Source of the DNA: JACKOB01 sp024234575
GTDB lineage: Bacteria > Pseudomonadota > Gammaproteobacteria > Pseudomonadales > Oleiphilaceae
NCBI GenBank assembly: GCA_051208035.1
Contig: JBPJFZ010000012.1
Location: forward strand, 118,209 to 182,208
Direction: 5' to 3'
DNA length: 64,000 nt
The position numbers and the translations under genes are program-made. Below the pieces are notes generated by a model, which made no database searches, was not told where the DNA came from, and saw only the letters and a list, made by a program, of their open reading frames with translations. Numbering within the stretch: the first letter of the stretch is position 1; every line of letters begins with the position of its first letter. Below, piece after piece: positions 45,587 to 54,902 of this stretch.

Positions 45587-47494
45587 ATGCGAACAGTCGC
45601 GACGGCACTACAGCATGACGTCACCGGAGTTTGGTTTCGTCCAGGCATCATACTGAAGACAATACTAGCGCTTTTATTGGTAGCACTTTTGCTGCTAAGC
45701 TCGGTATCGCGTGCAGAATCTCTGGCAACTAACTTCCAGGATCCTACATCTCATATACGCCCTTTACACTTGTTTCCCGAAACTGAAATTTACCACGGTT
45801 CGGTAAGCATGGTGTTTCAGGAAGATAAGTCCGCTAGTGTCACGCTTGAGCAAATTCTCACCCCTGAATATCAGAAAAAGTTCTCTAAAATTCATGGTAA
45901 TCAAGCGTCCTTTAGTCATACGGATTCTGCTTATTGGCTGCAAATCCCCCTCACGAACATGTCTGCAGATGAAATGGTTTGGAATCTGTTAATCAGCTAT
46001 CCTTTACTCGACGACATCACCGTTTATTTCATTACTACCAACCAAACAAAGAAGTATACAGGCGGAGACAAGTATCCTTTTTCGCTAAGGGAGATAGCGC
46101 TACCTAACTTTGTTTTTCCTCTCCGATTTGACGGCTCTCAAACAGCAACTGTATATATAAGAGTGCAGTCCAGCGGATCGTTAAATGTACCTTTTTCTCT
46201 CGTGCAAAATCATAAACTAATCGAAAAAAGCAGCACGCAGTCTTTTTATTACGGAATATACTACGGCGCGTTATTTATCCTGATCCTGTACAACCTGCTG
46301 GTTTACTCATCAACACGCATTAATTCGTTTTTTTTCAATGCTTACTACATGCTATCCATCATGCTGTTTATGCTATCGATGAGTGGGTATGCCTACCAGT
46401 ATCTATGGCCCCAATACCCCGCATGGAGCAATATGTCTATCCCGATTCTTGAAGCAAATGGCATGCTTGCTATCCTGCTATTTGGCAAGTCATTCTTACA
46501 AGACTCTAGCAAGAAGATGGGCTTTGATCGAACGTTCATGTTCTTCATAACCCTATCTTTATTTGCATTTCTATTTGCGCTAACCATCAAATACGCCATT
46601 GCAGTAAAAGTAAACACAGCACTTGCAGTAATCTCCATCATGTTTGTGTATTGTGTCGGCATCATCAGGTTTCGCCAGGGTATCAGCGCTGCCAAAACAT
46701 TTATCCTGGCCTGGTCAATTTTACTGGTGAGTACATTTATTTACTCGCTGGGTGCCTTTGCTGTTATACCAGACTATTACGCCAACGAAGTAGTGATGCT
46801 AACAGGTACAACCGCGCAAATAATATTCCTTAATTTCGCATTAGCGCAGCAAACAAAAGATATGTCCTCCCAGTTAATAGACTTTGAAAAAAGTGCTCGC
46901 GAACGACTACAGCAACAGGTCAATGATAGAACAGCTCAACTAACCGAAGCGAACGTTAAACTCGCAACCCTAAATAAAAAGTTAGAAGAGCTCAGTACGC
47001 GTGATGACTTGACCCAAGTTGCCAATCGACGGTTTTTCAATCAAATGCTTGATCAACAATACGCTATTGCCCGTCGCGATAACGAAAGCCTTAGCCTACT
47101 ATTCCTTGACATAGACCACTTCAAAAAGCTAAACGACAAACTGGGTCACCAGGCGGGTGATGATTGCTTAAAGTTTGTGAGCGATATAATTAACGGTTGT
47201 CTACACCGCCCCAAAGACTTTTTGGCACGCTACGGCGGTGAAGAGTTCGCAATTATCTTGCCAGACACTGATCAGGAAGGCGCAGAAAACATCGCACTAA
47301 CAATATTGAACGAAGTGCGCAAACACCCGTTCTATTTTAATGGCATCCCCTACCCTATGACGGTCAGCATAGGCGTTTACAGCAACACACCGAACCAGCT
47401 CATACAACAAGCAGACTACCTCTCGCGGGCTGACACAGCCATGTATGAAGCCAAACAAAACGGTCGCAATCAAATACGCACTTTTCAACCCTAA
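45587..47494 (+). CDS. Membrane diguanylate cyclase with 7TMR-DISM sensor
   Basis: 635 residues. After a signal-like helix come a periplasmic 7TMR-DISM extracellular domain (about 60-200), seven membrane helices (about 215-420), a short coiled coil and a GGDEF domain. The active site is GGEEF (RYGGEEFAIILP), competent for c-di-GMP synthesis. An RxxD inhibitory site (RPKD) lies exactly 5 residues before it, so product feedback is expected. The ligand of the DISM domain is unknown; carbohydrates are known for some. Probably controls the motility-to-biofilm switch along with the PilZ gene elsewhere in the window. Confidence 0.93.
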   Translation: MRTVATALQHDVTGVWFRPGIILKTILALLLVALLLLSSVSRAESLATNFQDPTSHIRPLHLFPETEIYHGSVSMVFQEDKSASVTLEQILTPEYQKKFSKIHGNQASFSHTDSAYWLQIPLTNMSADEMVWNLLISYPLLDDITVYFITTNQTKKYTGGDKYPFSLREIALPNFVFPLRFDGSQTATVYIRVQSSGSLNVPFSLVQNHKLIEKSSTQSFYYGIYYGALFILILYNLLVYSSTRINSFFFNAYYMLSIMLFMLSMSGYAYQYLWPQYPAWSNMSIPILEANGMLAILLFGKSFLQDSSKKMGFDRTFMFFITLSLFAFLFALTIKYAIAVKVNTALAVISIMFVYCVGIIRFRQGISAAKTFILAWSILLVSTFIYSLGAFAVIPDYYANEVVMLTGTTAQIIFLNFALAQQTKDMSSQLIDFEKSARERLQQQVNDRTAQLTEANVKLATLNKKLEELSTRDDLTQVANRRFFNQMLDQQYAIARRDNESLSLLFLDIDHFKKLNDKLGHQAGDDCLKFVSDIINGCLHRPKDFLARYGGEEFAIILPDTDQEGAENIALTILNEVRKHPFYFNGIPYPMTVSIGVYSNTPNQLIQQADYLSRADTAMYEAKQNGRNQIRTFQP

Positions 47495-47649
47495 AAATCT
47501 GGCCATTTAAAGCAGCAGGACAGAAAATCAAAAAACCCTTCATTCATCCCACCTTATAGTGCAAGACCTGGTTTTATCTCCTATTCTTTAAACTGCTCGC
47601 GCATAAAATAAATTAGAGTATTTTTGCGCCAAACATCCTGCTTATCAGT

Positions 47650-47676
47650 TAAAGCATTTCGTTAAATGGCCGATGA
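47650..47676 (+). promoter_or_regulatory. Flagellar sigma-28 (FliA) promoter of the Aer-like receptor
   Basis: TAAA (47650-47653), exactly 15 bases, then GCCGATGA (47669-47676), against the consensus TAAA-N15-GCCGATAA: 11 of 12 positions match. It lies about 54 bases before the receptor start codon. Confidence 0.8.
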
Positions 47677-47730
47677 TGAAAATGTCGTCACATTTTATGT
47701 GCATAAGCAGCAACACTAACTTTTATCCGG

Positions 47731-49326
47731 ATGTCTGCGGTGGATTATAAACAGAATGAGAGCCAAACCTCCTCACCCCTAAAGGAAAACGTTGACCTTT
47801 TTACGCCTGACGTTGCCCTTGTTACTACCACAGACATCAATGGCAACATAACATCTTGCAACGATAGCTTCTGCACCATCAGCGGCTATGAAAAAGACGA
47901 GGTCATTGGTGCAGCCCACAACCTGGTGCGCCACCCTGAAGTCCCGACCCTGCTTTTTGAAAATATTTGGGGACATCTTTCCGAAGGTAAAAGCTGGTCG
48001 GGCATCATTCTTAATAAAACAAAGAAGGGTGACGCCTATTGGGTAAATGCACTGATATCACCTGTAAAGAAACAAGGTAAAATTTACGGATACGAATGCG
48101 TTGCAACCAAGGCAAATGAACAGCAGATTTTACGCGCCCGGGTTGTTTACGATGCGCTACGAAAATCTAGCAAACGCCCCTACCCAAGCCACTTTAAAAT
48201 CCCGCAACTACTAACTGGCACTATCATGTTCCTAACTGCCGCATTCACGGCAGTCATTCTCAACATGCTGGTACCTGCGCCATGGAGTTATGTTGCTATT
48301 GCCGTATTTATTTCAATGCTCGGCGCGATATTTACCCTCCACCTGGTTCGCGAATCAAGATTACTCGTCACCAGGTCACGATTACTTTACGACAACCCAA
48401 TCACTGAATTTATGTACGTGGGAAAAGTATCAGAGACAGGACTGATACAAACCATGTACAAGCTCTATGAACAAAAGCAATCGTCTTTGGTATTTCGCTT
48501 TCGGGATACCGTGCTGCAAATATTTAGGGACACCGATAAGTCTGAACAGAACGCCATGCTCACCAATGAGCTCGCCAAAAAGCAGAAAAGTCAAATCGAC
48601 ACGACAATGTCTCTCTCCAACGAGCTGGACTCTCAGATAGAAGCCATTACCGTCATGGTAGAGGAAGCTCAGTCAGGCAATGACGCCTGCACCTCTATGG
48701 CGAAGGACAGCAGAACCCAATTTAAGGTTACCCACAGTTCTATCCGCTCAGTCAACACGCATACAGATCAAGCCTACCAAATTGCCAATAAACTGGTTGC
48801 AGACAGCGAAGAGATCAGCGGCATCGTTAATCAGATTAATGAAATTGCCGAACAAACCAACCTGCTTGCACTCAATGCCGCAATCGAGGCCGCAAGAGCG
48901 GGTGAGCAAGGAAGAGGGTTTGCCGTAGTCGCAGATGAGGTCAGATCATTAGCGGTGAAAACCCAAGACGCTACCGAGTCAATTCAAAACATTATCGAGA
49001 AGCTGTTAAGCGATACACACTCGTCTAAAACCATACTCACAGAGAATAAATCAAAAGTAGACGAAACCATATTGGCTATCGATAACATGGACGCATCTTT
49101 GGCTCAAATCACCGAGACAATAGCCCAGGCAGGCGAACAACTTTCAAAAATTTCTGATACGGCAGCCCGACAGCAAGATGTATCAAGATCAATCAAAACA
49201 CAGATGAATGAAGTGGGTGAACTCTCGGAGAATGTCAGCGGACAAGCTGCGGACACACTATCTGTTTGTCAGGAGCTAAAGCTCTTAATCCAAGAACAGC
49301 AGAAAGTGATTGACCTCTACAAATAG
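47731..49326 (+). CDS. Aer-like chemoreceptor (PAS + MCP signalling domain)
   Basis: 531 residues. An N-terminal PAS domain (about 25-125; DINGNITSCNDSFCTISGYEKDEVIG, HNLVRHPEVP typical of the Aer FAD pocket) is followed by two adjacent membrane helices (about 165-210), a short linker and the cytoplasmic MCP hairpin with the kinase-contact tip EIAEQTNLLALNAAIEAARA. There is no periplasmic ligand domain, as in Aer, which senses redox/energy state through FAD. Its sigma-28-type promoter places it in the late flagellar regulon. Confidence 0.92.
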   Translation: MSAVDYKQNESQTSSPLKENVDLFTPDVALVTTTDINGNITSCNDSFCTISGYEKDEVIGAAHNLVRHPEVPTLLFENIWGHLSEGKSWSGIILNKTKKGDAYWVNALISPVKKQGKIYGYECVATKANEQQILRARVVYDALRKSSKRPYPSHFKIPQLLTGTIMFLTAAFTAVILNMLVPAPWSYVAIAVFISMLGAIFTLHLVRESRLLVTRSRLLYDNPITEFMYVGKVSETGLIQTMYKLYEQKQSSLVFRFRDTVLQIFRDTDKSEQNAMLTNELAKKQKSQIDTTMSLSNELDSQIEAITVMVEEAQSGNDACTSMAKDSRTQFKVTHSSIRSVNTHTDQAYQIANKLVADSEEISGIVNQINEIAEQTNLLALNAAIEAARAGEQGRGFAVVADEVRSLAVKTQDATESIQNIIEKLLSDTHSSKTILTENKSKVDETILAIDNMDASLAQITETIAQAGEQLSKISDTAARQQDVSRSIKTQMNEVGELSENVSGQAADTLSVCQELKLLIQEQQKVIDLYK

Positions 49327-49327
49327 A

Positions 49328-49969
49328 TCAAAGTACGACCGATTGCATAAACGTGTAAACATTGTGTGCAGCCCGGGAAATTTGCTCTTCGTGAGGGACT
49401 CCATATTTTCTGGCAGACTTTAAGTCATGATTCCCCCCTTCAACATAGTCAATACTAATGCCTTTCGGTAACTGATAACCCTGAATATCTTGCAAACTGC
49501 CAAGAAGATCCTTCTCCCCTTGAACGATATGGAGAGGGTGCGCTAGCTTGAATAAATGCTCCGTGCGCAGCCTTTCTGGCTTGCCGGGCGGGTGAAATGG
49601 ATAGCCAAGACAAATGCAACCACGTATTTTTCTACCGTTTAGCTTTTTTATAGCCTCAGCATCCGTTAGTAGCACCGTGGCAACTCGCCCTCCCAGGGAC
49701 TTACCACCAATAAACAGATGCTCACTCCCCCCCTCTACCTCTATCACTTCGATAAAACGGTCTAATAACTGCCGCATATTGTTTGGTGGACGCCTCTTTC
49801 CGGTTAACCGTACCAGTTCCATATAAGGAAATTCAAATCGCACTACACGCACCCCCAACTTCGCCAGCTCAGTTGAAAAGCACTGTAAGAAAGGAGAGTC
49901 CATTCCCGCCCCCGCTCCGTGAGCAAGTATAAAAGTAAACCTTCCGTTTCCATCAACTATCGGACTCAT
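49328..49969 (-). CDS. Alpha/beta hydrolase (Tex30/KANL3-like family)
   Basis: 213 residues of small alpha/beta-hydrolase fold: strand-loop FILAHGAGAGMDSPF, nucleophile elbow GGKSLGGRVAT, the acid near HIVQGEKDLLG and the histidine in VEGGNHDLK. No signal peptide, so cytoplasmic. The substrate is unknown. Its stop is one base from the stop of the converging chemoreceptor gene. Divergent from ccoN across a 235-base gap that holds the ccoN promoter. Confidence 0.85.
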   Translation of the reverse strand: MSPIVDGNGRFTFILAHGAGAGMDSPFLQCFSTELAKLGVRVVRFEFPYMELVRLTGKRRPPNNMRQLLDRFIEVIEVEGGSEHLFIGGKSLGGRVATVLLTDAEAIKKLNGRKIRGCICLGYPFHPPGKPERLRTEHLFKLAHPLHIVQGEKDLLGSLQDIQGYQLPKGISIDYVEGGNHDLKSARKYGVPHEEQISRAAHNVYTFMQSVVL

Positions 49970-50116
49970 AAGCTAAAGCCTGACTTTTTATAATTAATCT
50001 AGAAATATGAGATTACGGCCGCGTAATCAAATAAATTTATTACTGCAATAAATTTCGGCAAAAATCGACCAATGCACCGACACGACTCTGTCTGGGACAT
50101 TACCATACAAATAATA

Positions 50117-50158
50117 TTGATATGAGTCATTGAAAATAGGCACTCAATTTCGCATACT
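50117..50158 (+). promoter_or_regulatory. ANR/FNR-type box and -10 element of ccoN
   Basis: TTGAT-ATGA-GTCAT (50117-50130) matches the ANR/FNR pattern TTGAT-N4-(A/G)TCAA at 9 of 10 positions in its pseudomonad form. A -10-like CATACT (50153-50158) lies 32 bases downstream centre to centre, the geometry of an activator bound near -41.5. Confidence 0.6.
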
Positions 50159-50204
50159 TGCCGCCGCAAAAAACTATTAACCATTAATTCATTGGTATAA
50201 TCAT

Positions 50205-51632
50205 ATGAGCACAGGAAACGACAATACAACCTACAACTATAAGGTGGTGCGTCAATTTGCCATCATGACAGTTGTATGGGGCATTGTTGGCATGGCTGTT
50301 GGCGTACTTATCGCTGCACAGCTTGTCTGGCCGCAATTAAACTTTGACCTTCCCTGGACAAGTTTTGGACGATTGCGTCCCCTTCACACTAACGCTGTAA
50401 TCTTTGCATTCGGTGGCAGTGCTTTATTCGCAACATCTTACTATGTTGTGCAGCGAACCTCTCAGGCACGCTTGTTCTCCGATACACTTGCCGCATTTAC
50501 CTTTTGGGGATGGCAGGCAATTATTGTCGCGGCGGCAATCACTCTCCCACTTGGCTTTACCTCAGCAAAAGAATACGCAGAGCTTGAATGGCCAATTGAC
50601 ATCGCCATTGCGGTTGTTTGGGTGTCTTATGCTATTGTATTTTTTGGCACCATCATGCGCCGAAAAATGAAGCATATTTACGTTGCTAACTGGTTTTATG
50701 GCGCGTTCATAATTACCATCGCCGTACTTCATATTGTCAACAATATGGAGGTACCGGTAACCGCGTGGAAATCTTATTCCATTTACGCTGGCACCATCGA
50801 TGCTATGGTTCAATGGTGGTACGGGCATAACGCTGTAGGGTTCTTCCTGACTGCAGGTTTCCTCGGGATGATGTACTACTTCGTACCTAAGCAGGCTGGA
50901 CGCCCCGTCTACTCATACAGACTATCAATCGTTCACTTCTGGGCGCTTATTTCAATCTATGTATGGGCTGGTGCTCACCACCTTCACTACAGTGCACTGC
51001 CAGATTGGGCGCAGAGCGCAGGCATGGTAATGTCACTGATTCTCCTCGCTCCTTCATGGGGTGGCATGATCAACGGCATGATGACACTTTCAGGTGCCTG
51101 GCATAAGCTAAGAACCGATCCTATTCTTCGTTTCCTGGTTGTTTCCCTTTCTTTCTATGGGATGTCAACTTTCGAAGGGCCAATGATGTCAATTAAGACA
51201 GTTAACGCTCTGTCCCATAACACAGACTGGACCGTAGGGCACGTTCACTCTGGCGCACTGGGCTGGGTAGCAATGATATCGATCGGCGCTATTTACCACT
51301 TGATTCCTAAGCTGCACGGACTAAAAGACATGTACAGCGTCAGTCTGATAAACGTCCACTTCTGGTTAGCAACCATCGGAACCGTGCTCTATATCGCATC
51401 CATGTGGGTAAACGGCATCATGCAAGGCTTGATGTGGAGAGCAGTTAACGCGGATGGAACCCTAACATACAGCTTCGTTGAGGCAGTTGTAGCTAGTGGC
51501 CCAGGTTACTTTGTGCGCGCACTTGGCGGCCTCGTTTTCTTGGCAGGCATGCTGATTATGGCATATAACGTCTGGATGACTGTGAAGCAGAAAGACGCCG
51601 TTGCCTTAGACAATGCACCTCAGACAGCCTAA
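50205..51632 (+). CDS. ccoN: Cytochrome cbb3 oxidase subunit I (CcoN)
   Basis: Catalytic heme-copper subunit of the high-affinity terminal oxidase, reducing O2 to water and pumping protons. 475 residues with about 12 membrane helices. Heme and CuB histidines are in the conserved stretches RPLHTNAVIFAFGG, WWYGHNAVGFFLTAGFLGMM, HFWALISIYVWAGAHHLHYS and VGHVHSGALGW. First gene of ccoNOQP. There is no good ribosome site; TATAAT just before the ATG is probably fortuitous. Confidence 0.97.
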   Translation: MSTGNDNTTYNYKVVRQFAIMTVVWGIVGMAVGVLIAAQLVWPQLNFDLPWTSFGRLRPLHTNAVIFAFGGSALFATSYYVVQRTSQARLFSDTLAAFTFWGWQAIIVAAAITLPLGFTSAKEYAELEWPIDIAIAVVWVSYAIVFFGTIMRRKMKHIYVANWFYGAFIITIAVLHIVNNMEVPVTAWKSYSIYAGTIDAMVQWWYGHNAVGFFLTAGFLGMMYYFVPKQAGRPVYSYRLSIVHFWALISIYVWAGAHHLHYSALPDWAQSAGMVMSLILLAPSWGGMINGMMTLSGAWHKLRTDPILRFLVVSLSFYGMSTFEGPMMSIKTVNALSHNTDWTVGHVHSGALGWVAMISIGAIYHLIPKLHGLKDMYSVSLINVHFWLATIGTVLYIASMWVNGIMQGLMWRAVNADGTLTYSFVEAVVASGPGYFVRALGGLVFLAGMLIMAYNVWMTVKQKDAVALDNAPQTA

Positions 51633-51646
51633 GGAGACGACTTACT

Positions 51647-52258
51647 ATGAAAAATCATGAGTTAATTGAAAAAAACATTGGTCTAATGATCGTGTTGACT
51701 ATCGTTGCGATTAGCTGGGGTGCTTTGGCTGAAATCGTACCGCTGTTTTTCTCTAAGGAAATAAACGAGCCAGTGGCTGGGCTAAAGCCTCTTAACGCAC
51801 TTCAATTAGAAGGCCGCGACGTTTATATCCGTGAGGGCTGCCATGTGTGTCATACACAAATGGTTAGACCCTTCAGGGCAGAAACAGAGCGCTATGGTCA
51901 CTACACAGTCGCAGGAGAGCACGTCTACGAACACCCATTTTTATGGGGCTCTAAGCGAACGGGTCCAGATCTTGCGCGTTTAGGTCAGCGCTATAGTGAC
52001 GACTGGCATCGTGCGCATATGTATAACCCACGCGATGTTGTGCCTGAGTCCATCATGCCATCCTATCCCTGGTTATTTAAGGATAAGGTTAACCACAAGT
52101 TAACTGGCAAGAAAATGGAAGCTCTCAGCATGGTAGGTGTGCCTTATACGCAAGAAGATATTGCCGGTGCCTCTGCAGCTGTAGAAGGTAAAAAAGAAAT
52201 TGATGCCTTGGTAGCTTACTTGCAGCAACTAGGTACCGTATTGCCTACCAAGCGGTAA
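51647..52258 (+). CDS. ccoO: Cytochrome cbb3 oxidase subunit II (CcoO)
   Basis: Membrane-anchored monoheme cytochrome c, 203 residues: one N-terminal helix (IGLMIVLTIVAISWGALAEI) and a periplasmic domain with the heme site CHVCH in REGCHVCHTQMVRPF. It passes electrons from CcoP to CcoN. AAGGAG lies 10 bases before the ATG, overlapping the ccoN stop. Confidence 0.97.
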   Translation: MKNHELIEKNIGLMIVLTIVAISWGALAEIVPLFFSKEINEPVAGLKPLNALQLEGRDVYIREGCHVCHTQMVRPFRAETERYGHYTVAGEHVYEHPFLWGSKRTGPDLARLGQRYSDDWHRAHMYNPRDVVPESIMPSYPWLFKDKVNHKLTGKKMEALSMVGVPYTQEDIAGASAAVEGKKEIDALVAYLQQLGTVLPTKR

Positions 52259-52263
52259 TTGCA

Positions 52264-52449
52264 ATGGATATTAATACAGTACGTGGCATTTCAACATTTT
52301 TCGTTATGGCAGCCTTTTTGGGTATTTGCTGGTGGGCGTATAGCAGCCATCGCAAATCACGATTTGAAGAAGCCGCCAACTTACCTTTCGATGATGACGA
52401 AATAGCTGAGCGTACCTTTAAAGAAACGGAGAAAAAAGACCATGAGTGA
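52264..52449 (+). CDS. ccoQ: Cytochrome cbb3 oxidase subunit CcoQ
   Basis: Small single-helix membrane protein (61 residues: GISTFFVMAAFLGICWWAYS followed by the acidic tail LPFDDDEIAERTF) that stabilises the cbb3 complex. It starts 5 bases after ccoO and overlaps ccoP by 8 bases. Confidence 0.95.
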   Translation: MDINTVRGISTFFVMAAFLGICWWAYSSHRKSRFEEAANLPFDDDEIAERTFKETEKKDHE

Positions 52450-53347
52450 CTTAAACACGTTTTGGAGCTTATGGATAAGTGCAATTGTACTCGGAAGTAT
52501 TTTCGGCTGTGCATGGCTGCTTTATACCACAAGAAAAAGCCAGACTACAGACACTGAAACCGAAAATACCATGGGCCATGCCTTCGATGGTATTGAAGAA
52601 TATGATAACCCGCTACCCAAGTGGTGGCTGTACATGTTCATGGCGACCATCGTTTTTGGCCTGGCGTACTCAGTACTTTATCCAACCTTGGGTAACTACC
52701 CTGGCATTTTGGGCTGGACTTCAGCCAATCAGTGGGAAAAAGAAGTAAGCAATGCCGAAGAAAAATATGGCCCTATCTTCGCCCAATATTCAAGCATGAA
52801 AGTTGAAGACCTAGCCAATGATGCTGGCGCGCTAGAAATTGGCCAACGCCTGTTTGCCAATAACTGTGCAGTTTGCCACGGCTCTAGTGGCCGAGGCAGC
52901 TACGGGTTCCCTAACCTTACTGATAATGACTGGCTGTATGGTGGAGAAGCTGACACAATTAAGCAAACTATATTGGCTGGACGCAACGGCGCAATGCCGG
53001 CTAAGGGACTCAATCCAAACTTGTCTGAAGCTGAGATTGGCGATTTGGTAAATTACCTATTGGCTTTCACCAACCGCTCTGACGATGCGGCCTCCGCTGA
53101 AAAGGGTGCTGCGCTGTTCCAAACTGCGTGTGCAGCCTGCCACGGCGCAGACGCAAAAGGCACACACGCGATGGGTGCTCCTAATCTGACAGACGGTATT
53201 TGGTTGTACGGGGGTACAGCTGCGCAAATTAAACAGACCATCGTCCATGGCAGAGCGGGTGTTATGCCTGCCCATAAAGACCTGCTTGGCGAAGACAAGG
53301 TTCATATACTTGCCGCTTACGTCTACAGTTTATCACTAAATAAATAG
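52442..53347 (+). CDS. ccoP: Cytochrome cbb3 oxidase subunit III (CcoP)
   Basis: Membrane-bound diheme cytochrome c, 301 residues. It has two N-terminal helices (residues about 7-28 and 60-80), then two cytochrome c domains with heme sites CAVCH and CAACH, each with a distal methionine (GAMPAKG; GVMPAHK). It receives electrons from periplasmic cytochrome c or the bc1 complex. Final gene of the ccoNOQP unit, ahead of a strong hairpin. Confidence 0.97.
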   Translation: MSDLNTFWSLWISAIVLGSIFGCAWLLYTTRKSQTTDTETENTMGHAFDGIEEYDNPLPKWWLYMFMATIVFGLAYSVLYPTLGNYPGILGWTSANQWEKEVSNAEEKYGPIFAQYSSMKVEDLANDAGALEIGQRLFANNCAVCHGSSGRGSYGFPNLTDNDWLYGGEADTIKQTILAGRNGAMPAKGLNPNLSEAEIGDLVNYLLAFTNRSDDAASAEKGAALFQTACAACHGADAKGTHAMGAPNLTDGIWLYGGTAAQIKQTIVHGRAGVMPAHKDLLGEDKVHILAAYVYSLSLNK

Positions 53348-53355
53348 TGGTTTCA

Positions 53356-53382
53356 CAGGCCAGCACTTTCCGTGCTGGCCTG
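53356..53382 (+). terminator. Hairpin after ccoNOQP
   Basis: CAGGCCAGCAC (53356-53366) and GTGCTGGCCTG (53372-53382) form a perfect 11-bp GC-rich stem with a 5-base loop. A pyrimidine tract (CTCTCCCTCCC) follows rather than pure T. Confidence 0.65.
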
Positions 53383-53441
53383 CTCTCCCTCCCTGCAGTC
53401 ATATTAGAAATACCAATCTTGGTTTGTTATTTCTATTCTGA

Positions 53442-53455
53442 TTGAAATAGTTCAA
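53442..53455. promoter_or_regulatory. FNR-like inverted repeat just before ccoG
   Basis: TTGAA-ATAG-TTCAA is a perfect inverted repeat with the FNR core TTGA-N6-TCAA. It ends only 8 bases before the ccoG ATG, so it cannot be a standard activating site for a promoter upstream of ccoG. Confidence 0.35.
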
Positions 53456-53463
53456 GGGTTCTT

Positions 53464-54885
53464 ATGAGTGATAAAATTCCAGTTAAGAATATTCCAGTCC
53501 CTCCCAAGCCTAAAACGGTTGAATTATACGCCAGCCGAAAGAAGATCTACGTTAAAGAAATAACAGGGTTCTTTCAGAAAATCCGATCTGTATCTTTATG
53601 GATGCTCATGATCATGTACTTCGCGACCTGTTGGATTCAATTCGATGGTGTCCAGATAGTATTATTTGACCTTCCTGCGAGAAAATTCCACCTATTCGGC
53701 ACAACATTTTGGCCACAAGATTTCGTGCTGTTATCGTGGCTGCTCATCATCTGTGCTTTTGGCCTGTTTTTCATTACAACAATGTTTGGGCGAGTGTGGT
53801 GTGGTTACACCTGCCCGCAAACAGCCTGGACATTTATCTTCATGTGGATTGAAGAGCGCGTAGAGGGTAGTCGCAACCAGCGCATGAAGCTCGATAAAGC
53901 CGAGAACACACCCAACAAACTTGGCAAAAAACTGCTAAAGCACGCTTTATGGATTTTTGTGGCTTTTGCCACAGGTCTTACATTTGTAGGTTATTTTTAT
54001 CCAATCAGAGAACTCGTACCTGACCTGCTATCCTTCTCAATTGAGGACGGGTGGGCCTACTTCTGGATTGGCTTTTTCACTGTTGCAACTTATGCGAACG
54101 CAGGCTGGATGAGGGAGCAAGTATGCTTGTATATGTGCCCTTACGCCCGTTTTCAATCTGTCATGTTCGACAAGGACACGCTCGTTGTTTCCTACGACCC
54201 CGCCAGAGGCGAGCCAAGAGGAAGTAGAAAGAAAAACAGTAATCCCGCGGATAAAAACCTTGGAGATTGTGTAGACTGCGGGATGTGTGTGCAGGTCTGC
54301 CCTACGGGCATCGACATTCGTGACGGCCTCCAATACGAGTGCATTGGTTGCGCATTATGTGTTGATGCCTGTGATCAAATCATGGAAAAAATGAATTACC
54401 CCAAGGGGCTAATCAGCTACACAACTGAAGTGAATCTTGAGGGTAAGAAGTCCAAACTTCTTCGCCCCAAAGCGGTTGGTTATTTCGCCATGATCATTAT
54501 TATGATTTCAGCAGTAATCTATAGCATTTCCAACAGAGTGCCACTAAAGCTGGATGCCCTAAGAGATCGAGGCTCTCTCTATCAAACCAATGCGGTAGGC
54601 TTTATAGAGAATGGTTACACTCTAAAAATTGTTAACATGGTCGACAATCAAAGAGAGTTTGTAATTTCAACCGAAGGCTTGGAGGGCGCTAAAATTAGCA
54701 CGCGAACTGTTGTAAAGATTGGTTCAGGTGAAGTCGCTTCTATACCAACCGTAGTCGAAATTGATCCGGGAAAACTCGACGCAACTAATGTAGAATTACG
54801 CTTTATTGTGACAGCAACCGATGACAACACAGTATCGGACAGCGCTGAGAGTCGTTTTTTAGGGCCGCCAACTTACCGTCGCTAA
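53464..54885 (+). CDS. ccoG: Cytochrome oxidase accessory protein CcoG (RdxA/FixG)
   Basis: Membrane iron-sulfur protein thought to reduce Cu(II) for cbb3 oxidase assembly. 473 residues with several N-terminal helices, the conserved FGRVWCGYTCPQTAWT motif, two 4Fe-4S ferredoxin motifs (CVDCGMCVQVCP; CIGCALCVDAC), another helix near residue 340 and a C-terminal immunoglobulin-like periplasmic domain. Between two hairpins it may be its own transcription unit. Confidence 0.95.
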   Translation: MSDKIPVKNIPVPPKPKTVELYASRKKIYVKEITGFFQKIRSVSLWMLMIMYFATCWIQFDGVQIVLFDLPARKFHLFGTTFWPQDFVLLSWLLIICAFGLFFITTMFGRVWCGYTCPQTAWTFIFMWIEERVEGSRNQRMKLDKAENTPNKLGKKLLKHALWIFVAFATGLTFVGYFYPIRELVPDLLSFSIEDGWAYFWIGFFTVATYANAGWMREQVCLYMCPYARFQSVMFDKDTLVVSYDPARGEPRGSRKKNSNPADKNLGDCVDCGMCVQVCPTGIDIRDGLQYECIGCALCVDACDQIMEKMNYPKGLISYTTEVNLEGKKSKLLRPKAVGYFAMIIIMISAVIYSISNRVPLKLDALRDRGSLYQTNAVGFIENGYTLKIVNMVDNQREFVISTEGLEGAKISTRTVVKIGSGEVASIPTVVEIDPGKLDATNVELRFIVTATDDNTVSDSAESRFLGPPTYRR

Positions 54886-54902
54886 TATTTATCTAGCACA
54901 CT

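Noticed and set aside
50196..50201. TATAAT directly before the ccoN start codon as a promoter for a leaderless transcript
   Set aside because: No matching -35 was found, and the ANR box with CATACT upstream gives a more consistent promoter.
52245..52532. Antisense open frame across ccoQ/ccoP
   Set aside because: Lies opposite two clearly coding cbb3 subunits and has no recognisable product.
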